From Inquilinus ginsengisoli_A (GTDB lineage: Bacteria; Pseudomonadota; Alphaproteobacteria; DSM-16000; Inquilinaceae), in NCBI RefSeq assembly GCF_031453975.1, contig NZ_JAVDPW010000009.1, positions 124,001 through 188,000 of the forward strand: DNA of 64,000 bases. The letters are read 5' to 3'. The position numbers were made by a program, and so were the translations under genes. The notes under the pieces were generated by a model. That model ran no database searches. It worked only from the letters and a program-made list of their open reading frames with translations, and had not been told where the DNA came from. Positions 26,019 through 33,509 of the stretch are shown piece by piece (the stretch's first letter is position 1; every line of letters starts with the position of its first letter).

Positions 26019-26945
26019 ATGGGCGACCCCAGCCAGGATCGCGCGGCCGAGTCCGGCCTCGACCTTCACCCCCTCGCCGGCCGGATCGGCGCCGAGATCC
26101 GCGGGCTCCGCCTGTCGGGCGATCTCGACCCCGCCACCCTCGCCGGGCTGCGCGCGGCGCTGCACCGGCACAAGGTGGTCTTCCTGCGCGACCAGCGGCT
26201 CGACGATGCCGGGCAGGAGGCCTTCGCCCGGGCGCTGGGCGACCCGGTGGCGCATCCGACCCAGCCGGTGGCCGGCGGCGCCGACTTCCTGCTCGAGCTC
26301 GATTCCGCCCGCGGCCAGCGCGCCAACTCCTGGCACACCGACGTCACCTTCGTCGACGCCTACCCCCAGGCCTCGATCCTGCGGGCGGTGGTGCTGCCGG
26401 AGTTCGGCGGCGACACCATCTGGGCCAACACCGCCACCGCCTATCTCGACCTGCCGGCGCCGCTGCGCAGCCTGGCCGACCAGCTCTGGGCCCTGCACAG
26501 CAACGACTACGACTATGCCGCCTCGCATCCCGAGGCGACGGCGGAGCGGCTGCGCTACCACCGGGAGGTCTTCGCCTCGACCCTGTACGAGACCGAGCAT
26601 CCGGTGGTGCGGGTGCATCCGGCGACCGGCGAGCGGACGCTGGTGCTGGGCCATTTCGTGCGCCGCTTCCTCGGCCTGTCGGCCAATGAATCGGCGCAGC
26701 TGTTCACGGCGCTGCAGGCCTATGTGACGCGGCCGGAGAACACGGTGCGCTGGCGCTGGCGGGTGGGCGACGTGGCGATCTGGGACAACCGCGCGACCCA
26801 GCACTACGCGGTCAACGACTATGGCGACCAGCGCCGCGTGGTGCGCCGCGCCACCATCGCCGGCGACGTGCCGGTGGCCATCGACGGCCGCCGCAGCGTG
26901 ACCCGGGTCAAGGCGGCGCGCGAGGCCGAGCCGGTGGCGGCATAG
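26019..26945 (+). CDS. TauD/TfdA family Fe(II)/2-oxoglutarate dioxygenase
   Basis: 308 aa from ATG 26019, preceded by CAGGAG. The facial triad is visible: HxD in NSWHTDVTF (His106, Asp108) and the distal His in RATQHYAVNDYG (His262), with the 2-oxoglutarate-binding Arg in QRRVVRRATIAGD. The family couples 2-oxoglutarate decarboxylation to hydroxylation. The C-terminal block resembles taurine dioxygenase and alkylsulfatase (AtsK-like) members, so a sulfonate or sulfate-ester substrate is plausible but unproven. No sulfonate transporter is adjacent. It converges with an SDR gene. Confidence 0.88.
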   Translation: MGDPSQDRAAESGLDLHPLAGRIGAEIRGLRLSGDLDPATLAGLRAALHRHKVVFLRDQRLDDAGQEAFARALGDPVAHPTQPVAGGADFLLELDSARGQRANSWHTDVTFVDAYPQASILRAVVLPEFGGDTIWANTATAYLDLPAPLRSLADQLWALHSNDYDYAASHPEATAERLRYHREVFASTLYETEHPVVRVHPATGERTLVLGHFVRRFLGLSANESAQLFTALQAYVTRPENTVRWRWRVGDVAIWDNRATQHYAVNDYGDQRRVVRRATIAGDVPVAIDGRRSVTRVKAAREAEPVAA

Positions 26946-26963
26946 GCCGTCACCGGCCGCCGG

Positions 26964-27746
26964 TCACCACAGGGTGTAGCCGCCGTCGATGACATAGGCC
27001 GCCCCGGTCACATAGGCGGCGGCGGGGCTGGCCAGGTAGACGGCCAGGGGACCGATCTCCGGCGGGTTGCCCGGCCGCCCCATCGGCACGTTGCGGACGA
27101 AGGTCTCGATCACTTCGGGCGCCGTTTCGTTCCAGGCCCGGTTGGCGTCGGTCATGAACAGGCCGGGGCAGATGGCGTTGACGGTGATGCCGTGCGGCGC
27201 CCAATCGGCCGCGGCGCAGCGGGTGAAATGCAGCACCGCCGCCTTGCCGGTCTCGTAGTGACGCCCGCCGATGTCGCGATTGGCGATCAGGGCGCTGATC
27301 GACGCGATGTTGATGATCCGGCCGCCCTGGCCGCGGGCCAGCATGGCGGTGCCGATGATCCGGGTGCCCAGGAAGCAGCTGGTCAGGTTGAGGTCGATCA
27401 TCTCGCGCCAGGTCTCCAGCGTCTCGGCCTCGATCGGGACGTTCACCTCGCGGTTGCCGACATTGTTGATCAGGATGTCGACGGGCCCGGTTTCGGCCAG
27501 GATGCGCTCGAAGGCCGACTGGCATTCCTCCGGCACCGCCATCTCCGCCTTGACCGTCCAGGCCTGGCGGCCGCGCGCGCGGATCTCCGCGGCGGCCGCA
27601 TCGAGCGTCGATTGGGTGCGCCCGGTGATGATGACATCCGCCCCGGCCTCGGCCAGGGCCAGCGCCATCTCGCGGCCCAGGCCGCGGCTCGCGCCGGTGA
27701 CGAGAGCCCGCTTGCCGTCGAGCCCGAACCAATCCGCCAGTCCCAT
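26964..27746 (-). CDS. SDR family oxidoreductase
   Basis: 260 aa from ATG 27746, with GGGGG about 9 bp upstream. Classical SDR: TGASRGLGREMALAL cofactor loop, NNVGN, the Ser in IINIASISA and the catalytic YxxxK in HYETGKAAVLHF. The C-terminus (YVTGAAYVIDGGYTLW) is the usual tetramer-interface tail. Many relatives are called gluconate 5-dehydrogenase or 3-oxoacyl-ACP reductase-like, but the substrate cannot be deduced. It is divergent from an unknown gene across an AT-rich interval. Confidence 0.87.
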   Translation of the reverse strand: MGLADWFGLDGKRALVTGASRGLGREMALALAEAGADVIITGRTQSTLDAAAAEIRARGRQAWTVKAEMAVPEECQSAFERILAETGPVDILINNVGNREVNVPIEAETLETWREMIDLNLTSCFLGTRIIGTAMLARGQGGRIINIASISALIANRDIGGRHYETGKAAVLHFTRCAAADWAPHGITVNAICPGLFMTDANRAWNETAPEVIETFVRNVPMGRPGNPPEIGPLAVYLASPAAAYVTGAAYVIDGGYTLW

Positions 27747-27908
27747 CCGAAGCCCCCATCTCTGCGCGTCGCTGCCGGTCCGACGCCACCATGGCATGGT
27801 CCCACTCGGTCCGGTAGCGCAGGCAGGTCGGCGAGCGGGAGAAAGGCCGGCGCAAGCTCCGATGGTGCGTAAACACGATGTATATAGTTTAATCCGCGTT
27901 TTTTGTTC

Positions 27909-28583
27909 ATGATACGTTCCATGGATATGACGCAATCCGACTCCGGCGAGATCCGGCCGACCGACCCCGACCTGAAATGGACGGGATGGGCGCTGGACCG
28001 GCTGCGTGAGGCGGTCGAGATCGACAGCCGCACCAAGCGGATGACCGCCGACCAGCAGTCGCGGGGATCGGCGGAGCCGGAGACGCCGGACTACGCGCTG
28101 ATGCAGTCGCGCCTGTCCCGGTCGATTCGGCTGTCGATCGCGATGACCGAACGGATCCGGGCGGATTATCTCGCGCGCCGGGACGGGCGGGAGGAGTCGG
28201 GCGAGCAGGAGCGCCGCCAGAAGCGGCGAGAGCAGGCCGTCGACTCCGCCGCCGCGGCGATGGCGCAGCCCGGCGATGTCGAGGACGCCGACACCATGCG
28301 GTCGATGGTGCGGGAGACGCTGGCCGAGGACGAGGTCCTGGACGCGCAGATCGACATGCTGTCGCCGCAGGATTTCGTGCGGGCCGTCTGCCGCAAGATC
28401 GGCCGCCCGCCGGATCCGGCGTGGCTGCCGCAGGGCTGGGACGACGGCGTCGAGGCGACGGCTGTCGAGGTTTCGCCGGCGGGGATCGCCGGACGCCGAT
28501 CCGCGGAAGCCTGGCCTCGGCCGCCGGATGAGCCCGCCGCCGGCCGGGCTTTGCCGAAGCCATGGACGCCGGACAGCAGTTGA
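27909..28583 (+). CDS. Conserved-looking hypothetical protein, about 224 aa
   Basis: Start uncertain: ATG 27909, 27921 or 27927, none with a clear Shine-Dalgarno; an AT-rich promoter-like stretch precedes all three. The protein is hydrophilic and highly charged. The N-terminal third contains DLKWTGWALDRLREAVEIDS, and the middle resembles a helical DNA- or RNA-interacting segment (LSRSIRLSIAMTERIRADYL followed by a charged Arg/Glu run). Then comes DFVRAVCRKIGRPPDPAWLP and a disordered tail. I do not recognise the family; phage or plasmid packaging-type proteins sometimes look like this, but no other mobile gene is nearby. Confidence 0.6.
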   Translation: MIRSMDMTQSDSGEIRPTDPDLKWTGWALDRLREAVEIDSRTKRMTADQQSRGSAEPETPDYALMQSRLSRSIRLSIAMTERIRADYLARRDGREESGEQERRQKRREQAVDSAAAAMAQPGDVEDADTMRSMVRETLAEDEVLDAQIDMLSPQDFVRAVCRKIGRPPDPAWLPQGWDDGVEATAVEVSPAGIAGRRSAEAWPRPPDEPAAGRALPKPWTPDSS

Positions 28584-28608
28584 AGGTTTCATTCCTGCTC
28601 TCCTTTCC

Positions 28609-28680
28609 GTCATCCCCGCGACAGCGGGGATCTTGTCGCCGCTCGTGCTGATGGGGATTCCCGCTTTCGCGGGAATGACA
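28609..28680. repeat. Dispersed palindromic repeat (GTCATnCCCGCG type)
   Basis: Two inward-facing GTCAT ends enclose two small hairpins: CCCCGCGACAGCGGGG at the left and ATTCCCGCTTTCGCGGGAAT at the right. The core matches the inner part of the element at about 1988-2059. It lies in the 185-bp gap before dmeR. Confidence 0.78.
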
Positions 28681-28737
28681 AACTGACGTGAAGGCCCCGA
28701 AGGCCCCTCGCTCGGTTCGCGGCTCGTCGTCCCTTGC

Positions 28738-28760
28738 CCTATCCCCTCCAGGGGGATAGG
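28738..28760. promoter_or_regulatory. DmeR/RcnR-type operator upstream of the dmeRF operon
   Basis: A perfect 9-bp inverted repeat, CCTATCCCC and GGGGATAGG, separated by 5 bp, ends 8 bp before the dmeR start. G/C tracts flanked by short A/T inverted arms are the known operator style of the CsoR/RcnR family, so this is the likely autoregulatory site. Confidence 0.75.
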
Positions 28761-28768
28761 ATCGTCTC

Positions 28769-29062
28769 ATGAGTCATGCCAACAACCCCGAGATCCTGGG
28801 CCGGCTGAAGCGGGCGCAGGGGCATCTCGCCGCCACGCTGCGCATGGTCGAGGCCGGCACCGACGGGCTCGCCATCGCCCAGCAGCTGCAGGCCGTGGTC
28901 AAGGCGGTGGAGAAGGCCAAGACCATGCTGATCCTCGACCATGTCGACCATTGCGTCGCGCATCTCAGCAACGGCGCGGGCGAGGGCCGCGATGCCCGGA
29001 TGGCGGCCGAAGACCGTGATGCCCGGCTGGCCTCGCTGCGCGAGATCACCAAGTATCTGTGA
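28769..29062 (+). CDS. dmeR: CsoR/RcnR family metal-responsive repressor (DmeR-like)
   Basis: 97 aa, all-helical, with the family pattern ILGRLKRAQGHLAATLRMVE and IAQQLQAVVKAVEKAK. His3 (MSH) and the HxxHC cluster (LDHVDHCVAHL) fit a Co/Ni site. However, the otherwise highly conserved metal-ligand Cys near position 35 is replaced: the sequence reads TDGLAIAQQ, with Leu34 where RcnR, FrmR and CsoR have Cys. The gene precedes a DmeF-type exporter and has its own palindromic operator, matching the dmeRF operons described in Rhizobium and Agrobacterium. It should repress the exporter until cobalt or nickel binds. Confidence 0.85.
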   Translation: MSHANNPEILGRLKRAQGHLAATLRMVEAGTDGLAIAQQLQAVVKAVEKAKTMLILDHVDHCVAHLSNGAGEGRDARMAAEDRDARLASLREITKYL

Positions 29063-29094
29063 GCCCCCAATTTCGTTGAGCCCCCAATTTCGTT
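29061..29094. repeat. 17-bp perfect tandem duplication
   Basis: GAGCCCCCAATTTCGTT occurs twice head to tail (29061-29077, 29078-29094). The first copy includes the last two bases of the dmeR stop codon; the rest fills the dmeR to small-ORF gap. Confidence 0.95.
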
Positions 29095-29103
29095 GAGACT
29101 GCC

Positions 29104-29283
29104 ATGTGCTGCCGTGTCGCCGTCGAACGGGTCTATCGCGAGCTGTGCGCCCGGGCCGAACCGCCGGAATGGGCCTTCGATGCCGCCTTGACCCTGTACC
29201 GCCACAACCACCCCGACGTGCCGGTGGAGCTGGCGGCGCGCGAGGTGCGCGACTGGACCGGGCATCCGGCCCTGCTGCACTGA
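29104..29283 (+). CDS. 59-aa small ORF inside the dmeR-dmeF operon
   Basis: ATG 29104 to TGA 29283, too short for usual ORF cut-offs. It starts MCCRVAVERVYRELCARAEP, contains YRHNHPDVPVELAAREVRDW and ends HPALLH. It has three Cys and four His in 59 residues, which would suit a metal-binding role. It fills the gap between dmeR and dmeF exactly (41 bp after one, 17 bp before the other) and codon usage is GC3-rich like its neighbours. I do not recognise the family. Confidence 0.6.
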   Translation: MCCRVAVERVYRELCARAEPPEWAFDAALTLYRHNHPDVPVELAAREVRDWTGHPALLH

Positions 29284-29300
29284 TCTTCCGGAAGATCCGA

Positions 29301-30281
29301 ATGCACAGCCATTCCCTCGATTCCTGGCGGCACGAGCATCTGTTCCTCGGCGCCGACCACGCCCGCAACGAACGCCGCACCCGCTGGGTGGTGGTGCTGA
29401 CCGCGGCGATGATGGTGGCGGAGATCGCCGGCGGCCTCGCCTTCGGGTCGATGGCGCTCTTGGCCGACGGGCTGCACATGGCCACCCATGCCGGCGCGCT
29501 CGGCGTCGCGGCGCTGGCCTATCGCTATGCCCGCCGCCACGCCCGCGACCCGCGCTTCGCCTTCGGCACCGGCAAGCTGGGCGACCTCGCCGGTTTCGCC
29601 AGCGCCCTGGTCCTGGCCGTGGTCTCGGTCGGCATCGGCTGGGAATCGGTGGTGCGGCTGCTGAACCCGGTCGCCATCGCCTATGACGAGGCGATCGTCA
29701 TCGCGGTCGTCGGCCTCGCCGTCAACATCGCCAGCGCCTGGCTGCTGCGCGACGACGATCACCACGGTCATCACCACCATGGCCACGACCACGCTCATGA
29801 CCATGGCCATGCTCACGACCATGGGCACCACGCCCATGGCCGCGACAACAACCTGCGCGCCGCGTACCTGCATGTGCTGGCCGATGCCGTGACCTCGGTC
29901 GGCGCCATTCTCGGCCTGCTCGCCGGCCGGTTCTATGGCTGGGCCTGGATGGACGCGCTGATGGGCATCGTTGGCGGCATCATGATCGCGCGCTGGTCCT
30001 GGGGCCTGCTGCGCGATTCGGGGGCGGTGCTGCTGGACGCGGTGCCCGACCCCGATCTCGCCGAAGCCATCCGCGGCCGGCTGGAGACCGACGGCGACCG
30101 CATCGCCGACCTGCATCTGTGGCGCGTCGGCCCCGGCCATGCCGCGGCGATCGTCTCCGTCGTCAGCGACCGGCCGCTGCCGCCGGCCCAATACAAGGCC
30201 CGGCTCGGCGGCCTTTCAGGGCTGTCGCATGTGACGGTGGAAGTGAATCCCTGCGATCACGGCCACGCCCGGGCGGCGTGA
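29301..30281 (+). CDS. dmeF: DmeF-type cation diffusion facilitator (Co/Ni efflux)
   Basis: 326 aa from ATG 29301 (GGAAG ribosome site 8 bp upstream). The N-terminus HSHSLDSWRHEHLFLG and NERRTRWVV is diagnostic of the DmeF subgroup. Six transmembrane helices carry the CDF metal sites (LLADGLHMATHAG; VLADAVTSV). Between helices IV and V lies a loop with about 14 His within roughly 30 residues. The C-terminal cytoplasmic domain (about 240-320) is present. DmeF exports cobalt and nickel by proton antiport. The gene ends exactly where the convergent dipeptidase gene ends, with no gap. Confidence 0.92.
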   Translation: MHSHSLDSWRHEHLFLGADHARNERRTRWVVVLTAAMMVAEIAGGLAFGSMALLADGLHMATHAGALGVAALAYRYARRHARDPRFAFGTGKLGDLAGFASALVLAVVSVGIGWESVVRLLNPVAIAYDEAIVIAVVGLAVNIASAWLLRDDDHHGHHHHGHDHAHDHGHAHDHGHHAHGRDNNLRAAYLHVLADAVTSVGAILGLLAGRFYGWAWMDALMGIVGGIMIARWSWGLLRDSGAVLLDAVPDPDLAEAIRGRLETDGDRIADLHLWRVGPGHAAAIVSVVSDRPLPPAQYKARLGGLSGLSHVTVEVNPCDHGHARAA

Positions 30282-31283
30282 TCAGCCCCAGGCGGCTTCG
30301 GCCGCGCGCAGGAAATTGCCGCCCAGGATGCCGGTGACGTCGGCTTCGCCATAGCCGCGGCGCAGCAGGATCTCCGCCAGCTCCGGCAGCTGCTCCGGCT
30401 GCACCAGGGCGATGCCGCTGTGGGCGGTGCCGTAGCCGGCCGCGGGCGGCCACCAGTAATCGCGGTCGCGGCCGGGCGGCGCGTCGTCCACCTCCGGCGC
30501 GAACAGGAAGTCGAGGCCGATCCCGACATGCACGGCGCCGACCAGCTGGGCGACGTAATCGATGTGGCGGGCCACGGTCTCGCTGCTGGCGTCGCCCAGG
30601 AACAGGCTGATGCCGTTGATGCCCACCACCCCGCCGGTGGCGGCGCAGGCGCGGATCTGCTCGTCGGTGACGTTGCGCGGGTGGTCGACCAAGGCACGCG
30701 GATTGGCGTGGCTGAACACCACCGGCCGGGTCGAGGCCGCCATGATGTCCAGGCTGGTGCGGTGCCCGGTATGCGAGCAGTCCATCAGCATGCCGACGCG
30801 GTTGACCTCGGCCACCAGGGCGCGGCCGAAGGCCGGCAGGGCGATGTCCTGGTCGTGGCAGCCGCCGGCCGCGGAGTTGTTGCGGTTGTAGGCGAAGTGG
30901 ATCTGGCGCACCCCGAGGTCGTGGTACAGCCCGACCATGGCGAGGTCGCCCAGCAGCGGCAGCGATCCCTCCAGGTCGAAGCTCACGGCCAGCGTCCCGG
31001 CCGCCTTGGCGGCGCGGATCCCGGCGATGCTGCCGACCAGGGCGTAGTCGCCGGGGTGGCGGCGGATCCAGTCGCGGAAATGGGCGATGGTGCGCACCAC
31101 CTGCGCCAGCGGCGTCATGTCCATGCCGATGTTGATCGAGACGTAGTCGATCCCCGCCGCCTTGTGCCGGGCCAGCAGCGAGACATCGGCGTCGGGCCGC
31201 AGCGGCAGGCAGCTGTGCGCGTCCCACACCAAGACGCGGTCGAGCAGGGCCTTGGCATCGGGCGCTATGGCATCGGCGGGCAT
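30282..31283 (-). CDS. Membrane dipeptidase (peptidase M19) family protein, atypical metal site
   Basis: 333 aa. Most of the renal-dipeptidase metal site is intact: the bridging Glu in VSFDLEGSLPLL, His in DCSHTGHRTS, His in VVFSHANPRAL and Asp in HVGIGLDFLF. The first motif, normally DGHND, reads VWDAHSCLPL: the His is kept but the Asp ligand is Cys. M19 enzymes hydrolyse dipeptides, often with D-residues, or beta-lactam-like amides. No signal peptide is visible, so it is likely cytoplasmic. The altered motif may mark a subgroup with other chemistry. Confidence 0.85.
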   Translation of the reverse strand: MPADAIAPDAKALLDRVLVWDAHSCLPLRPDADVSLLARHKAAGIDYVSINIGMDMTPLAQVVRTIAHFRDWIRRHPGDYALVGSIAGIRAAKAAGTLAVSFDLEGSLPLLGDLAMVGLYHDLGVRQIHFAYNRNNSAAGGCHDQDIALPAFGRALVAEVNRVGMLMDCSHTGHRTSLDIMAASTRPVVFSHANPRALVDHPRNVTDEQIRACAATGGVVGINGISLFLGDASSETVARHIDYVAQLVGAVHVGIGLDFLFAPEVDDAPPGRDRDYWWPPAAGYGTAHSGIALVQPEQLPELAEILLRRGYGEADVTGILGGNFLRAAEAAWG

Positions 31284-31394
31284 GGCGGGCTCCGGTCACC
31301 GGGATCCGTCCAGCCCACTCCGCGCCGCCGCCGCGGTCAAGCCCGATCGGCCCTGCGGCCGATTGCCGTGGTGCCTTCCGGCCGCTATGTCACC

Positions 31395-32141
31395 ATGCTG
31401 CGCCGGGCTGTCCGTGACCGGCCGGCCCGGAGATGGAGACCCGTTTTGCGCTGCCTGCCGATCCTCGCCGCCGCCGCTTTGGCGCTGACCGCACCGCTGG
31501 TCGGCGCCCAGGCCGAAGTCACCCAGGCCCAGGACCCCGGCGCCGCCGGCCTGTCCGACCGGCTGGCGCTGACCGCCCTGGTCCAGTCGCTGCGCGCCGG
31601 CCTCGGCGCCACCGACAGCGCCACCCTGTTCCTGGAGGATTGGTGCGGCCGCTACGGCCTGGCCCCGGTGGGGAAGATCGTCGCCAAGCGGGTGCCCGGC
31701 GACGTGCCCTTGACCGCGGAGCAGAGGGCGCGGCTGGAGATCGACGCCAGCGAGCCGGTGGTCTACCGCCGGGTGCAGCTGACCTGCGGCGACCAGGTGC
31801 TGTCCGAGGCCGACAACTGGTACCTGCCGAACCGGCTGACCCCCGAGATCAACCAACAGCTGACCGAGACCGAGACGCCGTTCGGCCGCGCCATCCGGCC
31901 GCTGGTCCCGTCGCGCCGTACCCTGGCCTCGACCCTCTTGTGGCAGACCCTGCCCGAGGGGTGGGAGCGCCAGCCGTCCGGCCAGCTGGCCGCCTGGGCC
32001 GCCACCGCGCCGGCCCTGGCCTACGACCCCGCGACCTCGCTGTTCGAGAACCGCGCCATCGTGCTGCGCCAGGACGGCAAGCCGATCTCCGAGGTGCGCG
32101 AGACCTACAAGATGCCGCTGATCGCCTTCCGCTTCCGCTGA
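31395..32141 (+). CDS. Secreted protein with chorismate-lyase-like (UbiC/UTRA) fold, putative
   Basis: 248 aa from ATG 31395 (MLRRAVRDRPARRWRPVLRC), with a twin-arginine-rich or long Sec-type signal (hydrophobic core LPILAAAALALTAPLVG). The mature region has LFLEDWCGRYGLAPVGKIVA, then PVVYRRVQLTCGDQVLSEAD, NWYLPNRLTP and TPFGRAIRPL, an order of strands that recalls chorismate pyruvate-lyase/UTRA folds. This is recognition by eye. If secreted it is unlikely to act in ubiquinone synthesis. It converges with the cyclophilin gene at a shared terminator. Confidence 0.65.
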   Translation: MLRRAVRDRPARRWRPVLRCLPILAAAALALTAPLVGAQAEVTQAQDPGAAGLSDRLALTALVQSLRAGLGATDSATLFLEDWCGRYGLAPVGKIVAKRVPGDVPLTAEQRARLEIDASEPVVYRRVQLTCGDQVLSEADNWYLPNRLTPEINQQLTETETPFGRAIRPLVPSRRTLASTLLWQTLPEGWERQPSGQLAAWAATAPALAYDPATSLFENRAIVLRQDGKPISEVRETYKMPLIAFRFR

Positions 32142-32148
32142 AACGAAA

Positions 32149-32187
32149 GAAGCCCGGCCACACCTTTGAAAGGCGGGGCCGGGCTTC
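32149..32187. terminator. Bidirectional terminator hairpin
   Basis: An 11-bp perfect stem (GAAGCCCGGCC / GGCCGGGCTTC) with a 17-nt loop between two convergent genes. T-runs are weak on both sides. Confidence 0.65.
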
Positions 32188-32210
32188 GTGTCGATCGATC
32201 GGTGCCGGTC

Positions 32211-32741
32211 TTACTTGACGTCGGCCGCGACCTGGATCTTGACGATCTTGTCCGGGTTCGCCGGCGGCTCGCCGCGCTTGATCTTGTCGACGAACTCCAT
32301 GCCCTCCACCACCTGGCCCCAGACGGTGTACTGGCCGTTCAGGAAGTCGCCGGCGGCGAACATGATGAAGAACTGGCTGTCGGCGCTGTTCGGGCTCTGC
32401 GACCGGGCCATGCCCAGGGTGCCGCGCTTGAACGGCTCCTTGCTGAACTCGGCGTCGATCTTCTGGCCCGAGCCGCCCATGCCGGTGCCGGTGGGGTCGC
32501 CGGTCTGGGCCATGAAGCCCTCGATCACGCGATGGAACACGATGCCGTCATAGAAGCCCTGGCGCACCAGCTCCTTGATGCGGGCGACATGCTTGGGGGC
32601 GAGGTCGGGGCGCAGCTCGATCACCACCCGGCCATAGGTCAGGTCGAGGTAGAGGGTGTTTTCGAGATCGCGGGCCGAAGCCGTATTGGCGATGGTCATG
32701 GCGAGGAGAAGACTCCCGAGAAGTTTGAAGAAACGCGTCAT
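32211..32741 (-). CDS. Periplasmic peptidyl-prolyl cis-trans isomerase (cyclophilin type)
   Basis: 176 aa from ATG 32741, with GGAG 10 bp upstream. A signal peptide (about 1-23, ending NTASA) is followed by the cyclophilin fold: FYDGIVFHRVIEGFMAQTGD contains the catalytic Arg and Phe, then SADSQFFIMF and WGQVVEGMEFVDKI. It catalyses proline isomerisation during folding of exported proteins. Length and motifs match the compact PpiA/B class. Neighbouring genes are unrelated. Confidence 0.93.
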   Translation of the reverse strand: MTRFFKLLGSLLLAMTIANTASARDLENTLYLDLTYGRVVIELRPDLAPKHVARIKELVRQGFYDGIVFHRVIEGFMAQTGDPTGTGMGGSGQKIDAEFSKEPFKRGTLGMARSQSPNSADSQFFIMFAAGDFLNGQYTVWGQVVEGMEFVDKIKRGEPPANPDKIVKIQVAADVK

Positions 32742-32841
32742 GCGCTGGGCGCTCCGGACGGGTCGCGAAAGGTGGCGCAGACAAGCACGGGTCGGGCCGC
32801 GAGACAACCCGGTGCGGCATGTGGGCCCAGATCCGGCGCCG

Positions 32842-33321
32842 TCAGGGCGCGGGGCGCAGCGGCAGCCGTCGGCTGTCCTTGATGGTGTCGAGCACGATGC
32901 GCGAGCGGATGGCCGAGACGCCGTCGATCCGCATCAGCGTGTCCATGATGAAACGCGACAGGTCCTTCAGGTCCGGCGCCACCACCCGCAGCTCGTAATC
33001 GGCGTCGCCGGTCACGGCGCAGCATTCGACGATCTCGGGGTGGCGCTGCACCGCCTCGCGGAAGGCCTCGGCCGTGAAGGCGCCGTGCTTCTCCAGCGTG
33101 ATCGAGATGTAGGCTGCGACGGCCAGCCCGATGCGGTCGGGGTCCAGCAGCGCGGCATAGCCGCGAATCACCCCGGCCTCCTCCAGCCGCTGCAGCCGGC
33201 GGGCGCATTGCGACGGCGACAGCAGCACCTGCTCGGCCAAAGCGATGTTGCTCATCCGCGCATCGTCCTGCAGCGCGGCCAGGATCCGCCAGTCGAAGGC
33301 ATCCAGCGCGTCTGTCGCCAT
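32842..33321 (-). CDS. Lrp/AsnC family transcriptional regulator
   Basis: 159 aa from ATG 33321 (MATDALDAFDWRILAALQDD). An N-terminal winged helix (LSPSQCARRLQRLEEAGVI) is followed by an AsnC_trans_reg ligand domain (AYISITLEKHG; AVTGDADYELRVVAPDL, where the conserved GDADY motif sits). Such proteins regulate amino-acid metabolism in response to amino-acid binding. The target gene is not obvious: the divergent neighbour is an HtrA-like protease across 188 bp. Confidence 0.9.
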   Translation of the reverse strand: MATDALDAFDWRILAALQDDARMSNIALAEQVLLSPSQCARRLQRLEEAGVIRGYAALLDPDRIGLAVAAYISITLEKHGAFTAEAFREAVQRHPEIVECCAVTGDADYELRVVAPDLKDLSRFIMDTLMRIDGVSAIRSRIVLDTIKDSRRLPLRPAP

Positions 33322-33509
33322 ATCCGGTCGTCCCCGAAGCCGGCGCTGCGCGAATCGCGCATGCCGCGCCCGAACCATACGTCGGACCGCCGTCCTCGTC
33401 AGCCCTGCGCCCACCTCACGGTGTTCCCCTTGGGTTCTCATCCCGGCATGCCCACATCTTGGAAGCGGGGCGCGCCGGGTGGCCGCCCCTTCCACCCCAA
33501 GGTCCAGTC

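Noticed and set aside
30420..31394. Extended open frame upstream of the chorismate-lyase-like gene
   Set aside because: It is antisense to a convincing M19 peptidase; a plausible signal peptide start exists at 31395.
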